Source: Metaphire vulgaris
Lineage: Eukaryota; Annelida; Clitellata; Crassiclitellata; Megascolecidae
DNA length: 64,000 nt
Reading direction: 5' to 3'
Assembly (NCBI GenBank): GCA_018105865.1
Contig: CM030863.1
Span: 2,079,601-2,143,600 of the forward strand
The first letter of the stretch is position 1, and each line of letters starts with the position of its first letter. A program made the position numbers and the translations under genes. Below the pieces are notes generated by a model that worked only from the letters and a program-made list of their open reading frames with translations, made no database searches and had not been told where the DNA came from. Positions 27,196 through 39,285 of the stretch are shown one piece after another.

Positions 27196-30100
27196 TCACA
27201 CTTTGCTACTGGTAATGTCCTCCTCCGCCTCCTCTTCGTCTCCCTCGACGATGGTGGTCTTTGGCCCTCGTGCGATGGTCTTCGGCTGTCGTGTCTTGTT
27301 GTACCAGTCCCAGAGACCGCCGGTTATCTCGGCCGCGATGACGTCGCTGGAGTTCTTCGCCACCAGACAGACGACGAGAAATCCGTCCCTGCGCAGAAAC
27401 TCGCCGACGAATTCGTCCAGCTGTCTGTCCTCCTCCGACGCGTCCGTCTGGGCGCGGCGGTGGATCCGCTGCAGGGCGTACAGTCGGTTCCGAACGAACT
27501 GCACGCGGTGCCCGGCGTGCGTCGCCTTGTACAGCCACGTCAAGAGACTGGCCGTCGTGACGCCCAGCACGAAGAAGAACCAGAACCAGAGAACGATGAA
27601 GAACATCTCGTTGAGCAGGTTCGCCGGCAGCGAACACTGGACGGTGTATCGGTGGACGTTGCCGACGGTCCGTATCCTGAAGTCGCAGAGAGCCGTGCGC
27701 GGAAACCGACTGGACGACGTCCAGTCGTCCCCTGTAGCATCCGGCGCAGCACGTCGATCCCGTACGAGTAGAAGTTCGTCCCGAGGAAGACGTTCAGGAC
27801 GCACAGCTGTCCCAGGACGTTGAAGACGTAAAGAAACTTGACGAATATGTACAGGCAGATCAGGTAGTTTCCGTGGAAGCACTTTCCGCGTTTGCTGGCA
27901 GCGCGTTTCTTGTTTCGCTCCAGGATGTACTTCTTCAGGGTCCTGGTCATGAACGACATCATCTGGTCGAGTTTCTTCGGGTCCGACTTGGACTGGTAGT
28001 CGGCGGCCGTGTCGGTGATGGCGTACAGCGAGAGGCCGGCCTTGAGGCTGAGCATGCGCCAGATCGCCCGCGGGACGTAGAAGAGTATGGCCTCGGCGAT
28101 GAACATCAGAGAGATCCACTGGTAGTAGCTGATCCGCTTTCGAGAGTCGTTCTCGCGTGGAATTTCGTCGACTTCTCTCGGTAGGTAGTACGTTGCAGTA
28201 GTCCAGCAAACCTGGAACGTAAATCAGAGCAATTATCTTGAAGACCTTATAAGATACGATCATTATTTTGGCACCTCTCTACCCGCAGAATAACAATACG
28301 CAATAAAACGTTTTGGGTCGGACAACCAAGGAGGGTTTTAACCAGGGCGTGATTTGTAGAGGGATCCCCCCACTGCCCAACTGCATCCCCCCTACTGCTA
28401 CATACCCCACCACTACATCCCCCACTGCTAGTTATACAGTGAGGAAAGAAACCCAAAATCACGAGGAATGTATCTGCGACCATATTTTTCCAAACACTGA
28501 GTAGTTACGGATAGGAAATTTTAAAACAGACAACCGCAAAGCATACTGTTCCACAAAAACCAAATCAAAAGAGCTCTGCATTCATGGGCGCCCACGGAAA
28601 TTTTTCCAGGAAGGGCAAAAAAACACATTTTGACAGAATGGCCATGGCTATTATTTTAGAAAGATTTTCAAATTTCAATGTGAAATATTGGTATTTGCAT
28701 TTACCAGGAGGGGCAAGTGCCCCCTCTTGCCCCCAATGTGCGGACGCCCATGTCTGCATCATAACATTCTATCAGCGCATTGTGTCAATGGAAAGTTTGG
28801 ACACCGGAGGGGATGTCTGCAAACACCTTATAACACTTCTACTATTGCATTGAGTTGTTTGAAAAGATTTGGACAAAGAATAAGAAATGAAGACATCAGG
28901 GAGAGACAATAATAGATAAAATCAGGGATGTGCAATCAAAGAAGAAAAGACTACACATACAAAGAAGGAAAAAGCAATTATAATGAGATTAACAACGGAA
29001 AAGATAAATGGAAAAGTTTTGTGTCTAGCTATTGCCGCTAATGAGCTGGCAGAAAGCAACTATGATGATGATGATGAATGTACTTCAAAGCCAGGTGTTT
29101 GTGACTCACTCTCCCCGAGCAATATTAAGGTTTCATGCATCAGCAAACATCGACAATGTCCTTGATCTGGGATGAAAAAGTGGAGAGCCAACCTCCACCC
29201 CTTCCACCATTTACCTCTCTCCATCTCCTCCGTCCCTCCTTTGCCCTTCAAAATTGGGGGGTGGTGGTGGTATGGTATAACCAACGGAATTTTGTTTAAA
29301 TCTCAAATGGCAGTACGTGAGTTTTAGTGACGTTCGAACACAAAATTCGGCAATATTACTTTCACTCTGTTTCGTCCATAAAATGTTTGTAAAACATCTA
29401 GACAGCTTCTCTGAGGTTCAAAACTACTACCTTAAGGCTGTAATTTCGAAAATTATTTTAACGGTTTGGTACGCAGTTAGATCAAAATGAATATCCAAAT
29501 TTGACTCTTGCCCGGCCTACAGCATAAAAACACATCGAAACTGCTGCTACAACGTACTTAGCATATCTGCAAAATTTAGTACTTTATATCCGAGGTACTG
29601 TAGGTTATATCCAATAACATCCAATCAATACCTTAGCGCATCAATTATGTCACAATTTTTGGCAATTTTGACCGCGTCAATTGCGTTATTTTAAACCCCC
29701 AACCAAAAGTATATCCCAATAACAAGTTAATAATTTTTGCGATGATGACCAATTTTTCCTTGCTCGTCGTAAAATTTCATGACCTTTTTGCAGACTTATT
29801 ATAATAAGTAGATTCACATCTCTTTTTTTGATTATTTGTAAAAAGTTTGTTCACTCCATCGTCGGTCTTGCTCAAACTCTTTCCCCATCCCCTAAATTGT
29901 TGACTGATCTCTGGACGCATCACACTGCACCGTCTTTATTTTACAAACGGATGGTTATTTATAAGCAATTCCATCGATTGATAAAACACATCTCTTTCAA
30001 TTAGGTTTTAGAACTGGGTCTTACTCTTTCCCTGGCTGATTCTGGAATGACCTTATTTTTATTTTGGCACCATCGATTGATCCGTTATTAGAAATGGTGA

Positions 30101-30330
30101 AGTTCTAATTATTACCTTGTTCGTTATGTGTACGACACCATGCTACTGGAGAAGTGGACTGGACACCAGCAGCTGATCGGTTCGCCGACGTACTGTCGAG
30201 TGGTGACCATGAAGGTGAAGAAGGCCAAGATGGAAACGGTGTAGTGGCAGTTAAGTCGGTCGGAAAAACTGTCCCCTCCGCCGGATTTCGAGTCCCCTTT
30301 ATTGTGGATGAGGAAGAATATGCGATCCAT
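27196..30330 (-). CDS. Innexin, two exons, each with a frame break
   Basis: Gap-junction/hemichannel protein of the innexin family, four membrane segments. Exon 1 (30330-30116) gives DSFSDRLNCHYTVSILAFF (TM1) and YVGEPISCWCP; exon 2 (28211-27196) gives NKVCWTTATYYLP across the junction, YYQWISLMF (family signature, TM2), TM3 around LYVFNVLGQLCVLNVF, the loop FPRTALCDFRIR..GNVHRYTVQC, and TM4 IVLWFWFFFVLG, ending SSKV. The donor is CAAG|GTAATA and the acceptor TTCCAG, phase 0. Two breaks: near 30120 exon 1 runs into TAA, and the matching ITNK is in another frame (one base lost or two gained in a CACA tract); at the CCCC run 27729-27732 one base is missing. Either a pseudogene or uncorrected indels. 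The true N-terminus is unsure. It is convergent with the ABC gene. Confidence 0.85.
28583..28752. repeat. hAT-type MITE, CATGGGCGCCCACGG family
   Basis: 170 bp in the innexin intron with ends CATGGGCGCCCACGGAA / GCGGACGCCCATG. Flanks tctgcatt / tctgcatc match at 7 of 8. A partial relative starts near 59331. Confidence 0.8.
29635..29910. repeat. Diverged TIR element (447-857 family)
   Basis: Shares caattatgtcacaatttttggcaattttgac and the downstream layout with the copies at 447 and 17175. Innexin intron. Confidence 0.5.
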
Positions 30331-30483
30331 TTAAAGAAGTGGAAGAAGAGGAAGAGGAGGAGGAGGCCGCATTCGCCTGGAAAACGCCTACAGACTGGAA
30401 GCAACACAATGCGTACATTATTCAGACAGGAACCCGAGAACATAACATTAAACTATTTAAACTAAACACAAGTAATACATGAC

Positions 30484-30786
30484 CAGTTGCGGTTCCACGT
30501 GGGGGCTGAGTGGGGACACATCCTCCAAACGCACATTTTAATTTATTTTTTTGCTTGTGAAACCTATTTTTGGGTAAAAGTCTAGTAAAACTACGGGCAA
30601 AAACTGCTGATGACTTTTTTTGCTTGTCAACCTATTTCTGGGTAAAAATGTTGAAAAAGAAAATTCCCTTTTGTCAGCCTTTTCGGCAAAGTTTTTATTG
30701 ATTTTCCATCTCTTTTCATCTCCCACCCCACCAACTTCCTATGAATTCAATTCATCCGCCACCAAAAAATCCTGGAACCGCCACTG
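30484..30786 (+). repeat. hAT-type MITE, CAGTGGCGGTTCCACG family
   Basis: 303 bp; flanks tacatgac / tacatgag match at 7 of 8. Sister of 26081-26366. Confidence 0.85.
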
Positions 30787-31026
30787 TACATGAGACTATA
30801 ATAGGTTACTGGTCTTAATTGAATGAAGCATGTATGCCATCGTAAAAGCCTAAAGGCCTACAGCTGTACTGCAAAGCTTTGTTATTTGTGGATGCAATGA
30901 CAAGAAGCGACGAAGGAGAATACAGGAACAAACCTACAACTTATAGATTGCAGTAACCGAGTTATCTTCCGTGAGAGTCGCTAGTGAATAGTACACCGGA
31001 CCTCATAAGTCCTTATTAGAGGGATT

Positions 31027-31106
31027 ATAACCCCTTAACCGTGTATTTAACTGTAACTCAATGTAAAATGGACAGATATATCCGGGGTTCCCAGTTAAGG
31101 GGTTAA
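31027..31106 (+). repeat. piggyBac-type MITE, copy 3
   Basis: 80 bp; the left target is decayed (ATAA), the right is TTAA. Confidence 0.8.
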
Positions 31107-31147
31107 TGTGATGCCAACTTTAATTAAACTTTGCTAATTCCTTAAAG

Positions 31148-31227
31148 TTAACCTCTTAACTGGGTATTTAACTGTAACTCAATGTATAATGAACGGATAT
31201 ATCCCGGATCCCCAGTTAAGGGGTTAA
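31148..31227 (+). repeat. piggyBac-type MITE, copy 4
   Basis: 80 bp with TTAA on both sides, only 41 bp from copy 3 and in the same orientation. Confidence 0.85.
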
Positions 31228-31239
31228 AGGATTCCCGTA

Positions 31240-31392
31240 CAGTACTCGAACGAGCGTAGGGTTTCCGGCGCTGATCTCCGGTGTCAGGCAAAGAAGCGAC
31301 GCGGGTGGCTTACGCCATTAATCCAGAGTAGTTTGCCATTACTATCTTTAGACCGGCGTGTTACCTTCGCAGCTTAGCGCTGAAGACTTAGG
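31240..31392 (-). repeat. Truncated tRNA-derived SINE, family 1
   Basis: Matches the body of the 24455-24722 SINE (cgtgttaccttcgcagctta, tactcgaacgagcg) without the tRNA head. Confidence 0.65.
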
Positions 31393-32450
31393 CCCTAATT
31401 AGTCATAATTAGTATTAACTGACTCTCGTTAATTCATGCAACTTACAGTATGAAATCGAGATATAAATGACTACTCTGTCGCTACCTTGGATAGTGTTCT
31501 ATTCTTACAGAAGGCGTGTTAATACCTGTTTTGAGTTAGAAGTCCATATCGGTGACTATGACGCTGCCTGTATCATATTGTCATTTGTCGATTGCAAGAC
31601 ATTTTTTGCACGCTATTTCCATATTTCTATCAATAAGTATTGACAAAAACAAAATAAACCACCTGTTGTAACGCAAATACACGTACTGTATGCTATTGCT
31701 AACTGGTTGAACAGAGTCAGACTGTATACGGGCCTTCACTGTTGTCGTACGCAAAACGAGCACATGTCCCACGGATGCAGGCTACACGTTTAAGTCCCTA
31801 AGCCAACGCACTGCATGGCAGGCCTTAGCCCAACTCCCACAATACCCATAGCCTAGGGTCTCCATTAACGTCTCACTAACAGATTTCAGTTGACGCAGAT
31901 GTTTGCATAAGATCATTAAATGGGCTGCTTGCGGCTCAAGGTGGTGTGGCTTTATCGTCTAGACTGTACTAGATTTCATCCGGCGTCGACAGGAAATCGA
32001 CGTCATGGTGTTCAAACGGGAATATTAAAATGCAGTAGAGATTTCAAAGGTGCACAGAGGGCGTGGTATGATCTAAATCCAGTGCAGTTACGTGTAACTA
32101 ATTGAGTAAATAACAGCTCGTGAATTTCTATGTACAGTAGAACTTCGTTATAACGCATTTAGGGCCTATTATTACGTTGTAAGGTAATTAATTAGTTATT
32201 TAGGCTCTTAATCTGAACTTGAAATATCTATAGTCAATATTTGTAGGCTATGACAGATCATGAAACAGTCTAACAAGGCTTTTTTTAGCATGCCATAGTG
32301 TTAAGTGACGACGAAGCATATACATGTAAAGGCATAAAGATAAAAACCGATGATTTTGAAATGAAAATGACTACAGTCAAAGATAAGCAAAGGAAAGCAA
32401 TAACCAACCAAACTGAAGTGATCTGTCAGGCCGGATCATTTTATCCTACT
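31393..32450. other. No gene recognised
   Basis: About 1 kb without a convincing exon. cagtagaacttcgttataacgc near 32138 resembles a transposon end, but no partner end is found. Confidence 0.4.
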
Positions 32451-32631
32451 CAGGGACGACGCTAGGGGGGGTCCGCGGGTCCGGACCCACCCAGCATCGG
32501 GCAGAGGCACCGAGCAAATCGTGCAAATCCTCATAGAAATTTTGATTTGGGGGAGGGGTAGTCTGAGCCGGGTCCTGGTTGTGTAGATTTCATTAGACAC
32601 ACCCAGCCAACAATACCCAGCGCCGCCCCTG
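32451..32631 (+). repeat. hAT-type MITE, CAGGGGCGGCGCTA family
   Basis: 181 bp with ends CAGGGACGACGCTAGG / CCAGCGCCGCCCCTG and a perfect 8-bp duplication atcctact. Sister copy: 62897-63082. Confidence 0.9.
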
Positions 32632-33097
32632 ATCCTACTGGTCGTAATGGTTCAGCGTAGTACCAATGGTAGGCAGCGTGAACTATACTATCCTTCTGTT
32701 GAAATCCACTGTGTGACACTTTTAAAAACATTCGTTTCCACAGAATGGTTGAGAAGGAGATAGGCCTATTCCAATTACCAGACTTGTCCATGGGACCTAT
32801 TATACTGTCCCATCTCATCCCATCCCATTCCATGGCAATTTATTTCTGACCCATACCATGGGATTTCCATTATAATATTAATATGGATTAGCCTACAGTT
32901 CAAATGAAATTATGAAATCAAATTTATAAAAGTTTTGATTTAATGTCTACTAAATAGGACCACATGTACAAAGAGACATGCTAAACGACAGGATTTATTA
33001 TCTCTATTAACTTTACTGTCCCGCCTAAAAATACAAATGCAAATATATGAAGAAAAGAAGGGCAAAATTAAATTAGTAAATTACTACTACTAGAGGC

Positions 33098-33167
<70 letters not shown>

Positions 33168-33542
33168 ACTACGACTACTTTAAATGTCACAGTCTCTTAA
33201 ATCATCGAATGACTGGTGGCGAGACGAAGCTGTCAAGGTTTACTGCAATGTGCCTGTTAAAGCATGTACAGTTCTAGTGTGCAGTTGATCACAATTTGCG
33301 TAATTGTAAAGTCAAAATGTTCTCGGTTCAAAAATTTAAAGCTCATAATAAATGAAAAGCTGCTTCAAAGTCTGGTTGGAGTAGATTGCATTACTGATTG
33401 AATTTGTTTATCGATAACGTTCGTCATCGTCATCTTTTTCATCGTCATCACTTATTTATTTATTTATAACTGACAACTTATGTAGCGCAGTACGCACGAC
33501 AGAAGGTCAAAATCAGTAGCACTTTACAGCAAATAGAATATC
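32632..33542. other. No gene; (TAC)n microsatellite
   Basis: Holds a (TAC)n run at 33097-33168 and otherwise nothing supportable. Confidence 0.5.
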
Positions 33543-33612
33543 TCATCCGTACGAAATATTAAACAAGTGTGTTTTGAGTCTTCTGGCGAACATTTCAGGA
33601 GAAGTCACTTCT
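33543..33612 (-). pseudogene. LINE C-terminal tail (L2-like)
   Basis: The minus strand reads TSPEMFARRLKTHLFNISYG then stop, the conserved last block of L2-like retrotransposons (compare FAKNLKTHLFATSYEC at 41592). Nothing else of the element is clear. Confidence 0.5.
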
Positions 33613-34603
33613 GTCACGTCAACGTCATTATCGACGACGACAAGGTCATCGTTATCGTCGTTATCGTTTCCTGCTCTCGGATCATAATCATCAAACACTT
33701 GACACACTTGACGATCTAAAGCATTGTACATTGTCGCAAAAACAGAAAATGTTGTTACCGCAATTTTGTAGAGTATCGACAATTATTGGGATAAAGAGAC
33801 CATGGACTTGTCAATACTTGGATTCTTCATAGTGGGTTGGCACGGACGCTCTTTTGCAGAATTTTCCCAAAACTTTCTGGAATGTGTGTATAATTTAGGA
33901 AAAGCGGTTGTATTTGCAATTACTTATTTCCAGTGTTTATTCTAGCCGCCTTGACATTGGGGGGAGTTTGAAATGTTTGGGGGACAAGATTTGTCTCTCC
34001 ACGCTTTTGGGGCGAAATTTCCATCCCCAAGCCAACATAGCCTACACAAATTTTTTGAGGGAGGAAATTTTAAAACTTTGGGGGGGAATTCCCCACACAC
34101 ACAAAAAACCGGCCTAGAATAAACACTGCTTATTTCTGCTGTAAAAAACAAAATCATATTTTATTTGGATGATGTATTTATGTTTTAGGAATCTAGCAGA
34201 GGACGTCTTACATCATTATTTTTTTACTTAAAAAATTTTCATTCAATTGATTGCATTTATAAATAGCGATGTAGCCTAAATATTGTGTTTGTGTTTGCTT
34301 CAGAAATTTCCTTGAAAATAGATAAAACATAAATACATCATGTGAAAGTCTTCAACTAGCACTACAGACTAGAAATTCTAGTAATTTAAAAGTTATCTTA
34401 AATCATTTAATACACCACGCCAAAGCCATTCTTCTAGTAAGCAGCTCACGATAAAATGAGAAATGAGAATATCTAGACTGATCCTCTGCTGAGTTCGTTT
34501 TAGAATTGTCTCTCAGCCAGGTAGACTACAATTTAGTTTAGTTTATATCAATCAAATGACACGAAAGCTGTTTGCGTACCAACTAAGCGTGCTATGTAAA
34601 ACT
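33613..34603. other. No gene recognised
   Basis: AT-rich spacer. ccagtgtttattctagccgcc near 33931 and ggcctagaataaacactg near 34111 are inverted and may bound a short MITE of about 200 bp. Confidence 0.4.
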
Positions 34604-35540
34604 AGGGTTGCCAGATATCCACTGTCAAAATACTGGCGATTGTTACCGCGATCAATGCGCCCACTCCACGGTCCATTTCATTGTGAATTAATATGGCGAG
34701 AGCTATACTACAGTGTACACGACAGTACTATAGAGCAGTGGCGTAGCCAGGATTTACGGAAGGGGTTTTTAGTTTTGGTCATGGTCAACTGTGAAAAAAT
34801 GTGAAAAAATCTTGACAAGCAAAAAAAGTTCGTCCGCTCACACCGACACCTTGTTTTCCTCTTTTTCTTCGTTAGTGTTGGCAAGCAAAAAAGGTCAACG
34901 CCTTAATTAACTACATTATTTCTTGAATTTCTTCAATTCGTACCGTTGTTAAGAAATTGTTTACTCCGGCAACCCCACGGGGGGTTGATCCACAAATCCG
35001 CAATCCGAGAATAAAAATGCGTGAAACAATAAAAAAATCTTTTTTTTTGACAGCCAAGGCGGTTTAACCCCCAAACTCCCCTCGCCTCGGCTGCGTCACT
35101 GCTATAGAGCATAGACTAGGAAAAGCAGTGTACAACACTGTTCAATGCACTGCATCATCTGTATATAGTGAACTAATAATACAAACAAGTTATAGGCTAA
35201 TAATATCATTATCATCGACCTCCTAACGAGTCCTAGGTTCCTATTCCTACCGTTAAAGTAAGTAAGAAGCAGAGGGGCATTGCTGCCTGCCTCGGAGCCT
35301 CTATTATCTTGTTTGATATTGTACAAAACTGTACTAATGACTTTTATTTGACTCTTTATCACGCCAGAAAATAAATGTAGTATTGTTTCGATTTTAAACT
35401 GCGTCTCAATGAAATCTATCGACCTAGCCAAATACGGGAGATTTAGTCTCCCGCGTGGCATCCGTCCGGGAGGCGGGAGACTGGGGCTGAAATACGGGAG
35501 CTCCCGTAAAATACGGGAGATCTGCTGATCTGGCAACCCT
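34604..35540. repeat. TIR element AGGGTTGCCAGAT, split by a MITE
   Basis: Ends AGGGTTGCCAGAT and ATCTGGCAACCCT. The interior has several CGGGAG/CTCCCG inverted pairs near 35430-35520. It is interrupted by the hAT-type MITE at 34736-35101. Confidence 0.6.
34736..35101 (+). repeat. hAT-type MITE (CAGTGGCGTAGCC family), nested
   Basis: 366 bp, CAGTGGCGTAGCCAGGATTT ... GGCTGCGTCACTG, with a perfect 8-bp duplication ctatagag (34728-34735 and 35102-35109). Confidence 0.9.
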
Positions 35541-35789
35541 CTGTAGGACCAGTATTTGAAGGGGAAAATTTTTGCTCACTGCAGGGTCAGGTAGCCTCTG
35601 ACCCGCGGGCGGATATCATGCGACCTGCATGCGGGAGAGCAAGACGACCAGGCTGCAGTCTGCTCTGAATTGCATAAATAATAAATAGTTGCCTTTACAC
35701 GTATATTACGCTTGTACATCGGTGTTAAATGTTGCATCGTCGTGATAATTGTATGTTGTCATAGCAATGTGGTCTGTATGAATCCATCT

Positions 35790-36324
35790 CACCTATGCAT
35801 GGGGGCAGCAAAAAAGAGCAACCAAATGTTGGGAATGATGAAAAACACAATAGTGAGTCGAGACACAGATAAAATCGTAAAACTATGCAAGTCCTTAGTA
35901 AGGCCTCATCTAGAATACTGTGTTCAGGCATGGAATCCATTCTTGAAAAAAGATATAGAGCTTTTATAAAAAGTGCAAAGACGAGCAACGCAGATGGTCA
36001 ATGGATGCCATAATTTAAGCTACGAAAAGAGACGTCAATATTGTAGGTTGACAACATTAGAAAGGAGAAGAGAGAGTGAGGATATGATTGAAACATACAA
36101 AATAATGACTGGGAAAGTAGATGTGCCTTACGATCGATTCTTTACATTGGCAAACTATAACAGCACGAGAGGCCACATATTCAATTGTTTAAGCAGAGGG
36201 TGGGTCCAAGAAAATTTTTTTTATTGCAAGGGTTGTGGACAAATGGAGTAGTTTGGACGAGGTGGGAGTGACAGTTGAAACAGTAAACGGATTCAAAGGC
36301 TATCTCGTAAAACTAGGCTGTTGA
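35790..36324 (+). pseudogene. LINE C-terminal fragment (CR1/jockey-like)
   Basis: Reads KSNQMLGMMKNTI, then KLCKSLVRPHLEYCVQAWNP, one in-frame stop after DIELL, then KVQRRATQMVNG, LTTLERRRESEDMIETYKI and, after a frameshift, NGFKGYLVKLGC stop. This is the post-RT region of CR1/jockey-type LINEs. It ends exactly where the repeated sequence flanking the cGLR array begins. Confidence 0.75.
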
Positions 36325-36920
36325 ATGCGGAGAGTTGCTTCAGTGGTTTTCACACAGTCTTGCTTAGCCTCCTAGACCACTTTAAATCGCATTGTTATTA
36401 CTCTACAGTACATACGGCCGATACTGATGCGGCCACTCGCAAAAAATGGTTGCCTACTCCTGACTTACTGACTTGTTCACTCTTTCAATAGCAAAGGGAA
36501 AAGCGGAACTGCATGGGCAAACGGCAAAATCCTCTTCGGCTAAATTGTCTACAATCTCACGTTAGAAGAGGTTCTTCATCTGTTTGCTGCTCTCTGTTTG
36601 CTCTGTCAACCAATATACCGCATTGTTGTTTGATCTTCAAAAGGGCGACAATGGTAGCCACAAATCACTGGCGAAGAGTTAGCCGATCAGGTGGACAGCA
36701 AGTGGGAGAGGAGCGTTTCAACCTTAGCGACAGGCTGCGGGCGCGTGACCACGGTTAAGTATAGGGGACGCCTAAAAGGAAGGAGGCTTTTTGTCGGTTG
36801 CATCCTGAGAGCATCAGGAGCTGATCTTCACAGAAGGAGGAGAATATAGACCGTGAGGAATCAGTCAAACCTGGTGAGGGGTAGGGTCTCCACTTTCTTC
36901 GCTGTATTCACTTCATGCAT
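36325..36920. repeat. Left-edge partial array unit
   Basis: 36325-36490 matches the downstream flank of copies A (41970-42130) and B (49973-50135). 36726-36900 matches 42653-42830, and sequence after 36900 joins the 5' flank seen before B (46640) and C (54700). The LINE/AT block that separates these parts in units A and B is absent. Confidence 0.75.
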
Positions 36921-38050
36921 GAGAAAGTGCATGTGTATCACTGTTCATTTATTATATTCGTGTGCCACTGCCGTTGAGATACAGATAATAACAGTACATG
37001 AAAATATCTAACGTTTTGTCAGCCTAGGCTACAACTACTTTGCTTCAATCTCCTCGATTTACTGTAGACCTTTGTAGGAATATAGGCTAAACGAATCCCG
37101 GACAGAAACGTGATTTCAATTGGCTAAGGAGACATTAACCTGTGTGTAAAATACTAATATTATCATAGTACAGTGGTTCTTAATCATGTTAAGATTAGGT
37201 ACCCCCGAAACAATAATAAGAGAGCGAAACGTCCTCTATTAGCCAACATTATCTGAGGAAAAGTTTATGCACCGCAAAATATTTAAAAATCTATAAACTG
37301 CAACATACATCTGTCACAGGAAGTGGAATTGTTCTTTTCGAATGTCTAACTTAGTACAAAAATTGTTGCAATGAACTGCATAGCGTATAGGGTACAATAA
37401 AGTGAAGGACTTTAGAGCAGACTTTATTTCCGGATCATTCTGCGTAGATACACCCCCGAACAACGTTCATTAAATATCCCAAAGGTGTACAATAGCCCCG
37501 GTAAAGAACCGCTGCCATAACACAAATATTATAAGGAACTGAAGTTTATTTGTGTGCTGCTTAGCATTGCATACTGTGAATTGCGTTGCTTTCTTGTAGA
37601 ATCAAAAAATAACAAATACAACCGGCAAACGGAAGTTTGAATAGAGTCTTGTGTGAGCGATAATGCTTTTCAACACTGGAGAATACCACAAAAATCACTT
37701 AGAATTCATTCAACATTATTATTTTTGTTAGTTGGGTGCTGAGTCAAGGTTAAAAATCGACTAACGAGTACATAGCCTAGGCACAGAAAAGTGAAAGCAT
37801 TCCAATTAGAATCTATTGAATCATCAAATAATCAAGAGAAACTTTCACCTTTTACAGATTTCGTTGAATGAGAAGAAGGAACTCGAAGAACAACGTGTTT
37901 AATTTTAAAGCAGACTTCCTAAGGCAAGACCCAATGAGAGTTTCTTTAGTCATCATCAATGCACAAAATGTGATGTAAGCATTTCCAATTTTAAAACACA
38001 TTCATAAATCACTCGCCGAAAACACTTCAGGAAAACGAAAGAAGAAATAA
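36921..38050 (+). other. 5' flank of cGLR-like copy A
   Basis: Homologous to 46640-47848 and 54700-55903, including the last 60 bp before ATG (cactcgccgaaaacacttca, ggaaaacgaaagaagaa). It probably holds promoter and 5' UTR. No TATA box or intron can be assigned. Copies A and C have an extra taa just before ATG. Confidence 0.55.
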
Positions 38051-38499
38051 ATGGAGGATTCGGAGGAAGAGAAGAACGAAATTCGAGAATTCTGCAGGGA
38101 CCTTGTAAATCTTCCGACGCCAACGGAATTACTCTGGACAGGAAGTTTCTTCGAACTTCCGGCCAAATTCTTCTTCAACAACATGACCGACTTGGATACT
38201 ATTGTTTATCCTAGACATATCTGTGCTCTACCGTTCAATTATAAATCAAACGCTATGCCAATTAAAAGTTACCTTGAGCGCAAGAAACAACCAGATAACA
38301 CAAGAGGAATAATAGTACTAGGGATGTATTCAAAAGAATCCCATCCTGGTTTCACTCAGCTGCTTCGTGATTGGGATGTTAGCAAAAGCTGTCGCTATTC
38401 TCGAGAGAATTTGAGACGAGATAGCGAGAAGAAGGCATGCGTTACCATGAATGTAATGCGAAGTTCAGATCCAATTTTGAGATATTTTAAATGTCTAAA

Positions 38500-39285
38500 T
38501 GTGACGATTCTCCCTCCCCTATTATAATTTGGATGGTTTTACCAGGATGCGAGGGGGAGAACCCTTTCTTCAGGATGCAGCCAAAGTGATCCGCCGTGGA
38601 CTCGGCCTCCATACATGTAGAGGGAGGACTTGAAGTAAACTTATGGGCCTATACTACCTATATCTAATCATTAAATTCTTATATCACGGTCGTCATCGTC
38701 GTCCTTACATTACTCTGCCTAGCTAAGAGAAAGACGCAAACAAACGCAACTCCTTCTGCGGTATAAGTATTATTTTTATTATGCGAATCTTATTAATGGA
38801 TTTATATGACGGACATCAAAGTTTTTCTGAAGATCCTACCTATTATTTAACATTCTGCTCCAGCGTTATTATTCGCATAATAATAGTTTAATAATAATAG
38901 TTTAAGGTATATATAATAATAATAAGGAAATATTTACGTGGGACAGAATCGGCAGGGCGGGCGGGCATCGGCAGATCTCATCCTCCCCCGAATTTTCGGT
39001 GACTGACTCCTACAAGGTTCCTTCTGTCGTTCTTCTTCTCCGCTTCCATCTGCTCTTCGATCCGGATCTATTCTTTCTGTCTAGCTTCATTCCATTTCAT
39101 ACGACCTTCGTTCTCGACTCAGCTTCTCGACTCCCTCTGAGTTTCTGAGCCCTGATTTTCCCCGCCGTCGGCCTTTATACCGACGCGCTGACGTCAGCCA
39201 GCCGTCGTACGTCTCTCTAAGGCGCAATGCCCGCTGTCTGCAGCCAGAGTGGCGAACCTAGGGGTAGGGAGGAAGGGTCGCCACA
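38500..39285. mobile_element. Probable solo LTR in copy A
   Basis: 786 bp starting TGTGACG and ending GCCACA, so TG...CA ends, with a 15-of-20 inverted match at the termini. It is flanked by taaa on both sides (38496-38499, 39286-39289), a 4-bp target duplication. A tttata box at 39173-39178 in the GC-rich 3' third suits an LTR promoter. There is no coding capacity. A TIR DNA element with a 4-bp duplication is the alternative. Confidence 0.65.

Noticed and set aside
27172..27771. 199-residue plus-strand frame opposite the innexin
   Set aside because: Shadow frame in GC-rich antisense of conserved innexin coding sequence.
27873..28184. 103-residue plus-strand frame
   Set aside because: Antisense shadow of innexin exon 2.
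36513..36758. 81-residue frame at the left array edge
   Set aside because: No recognisable domain; lies in sequence unique to the partial unit with no splice or start support.
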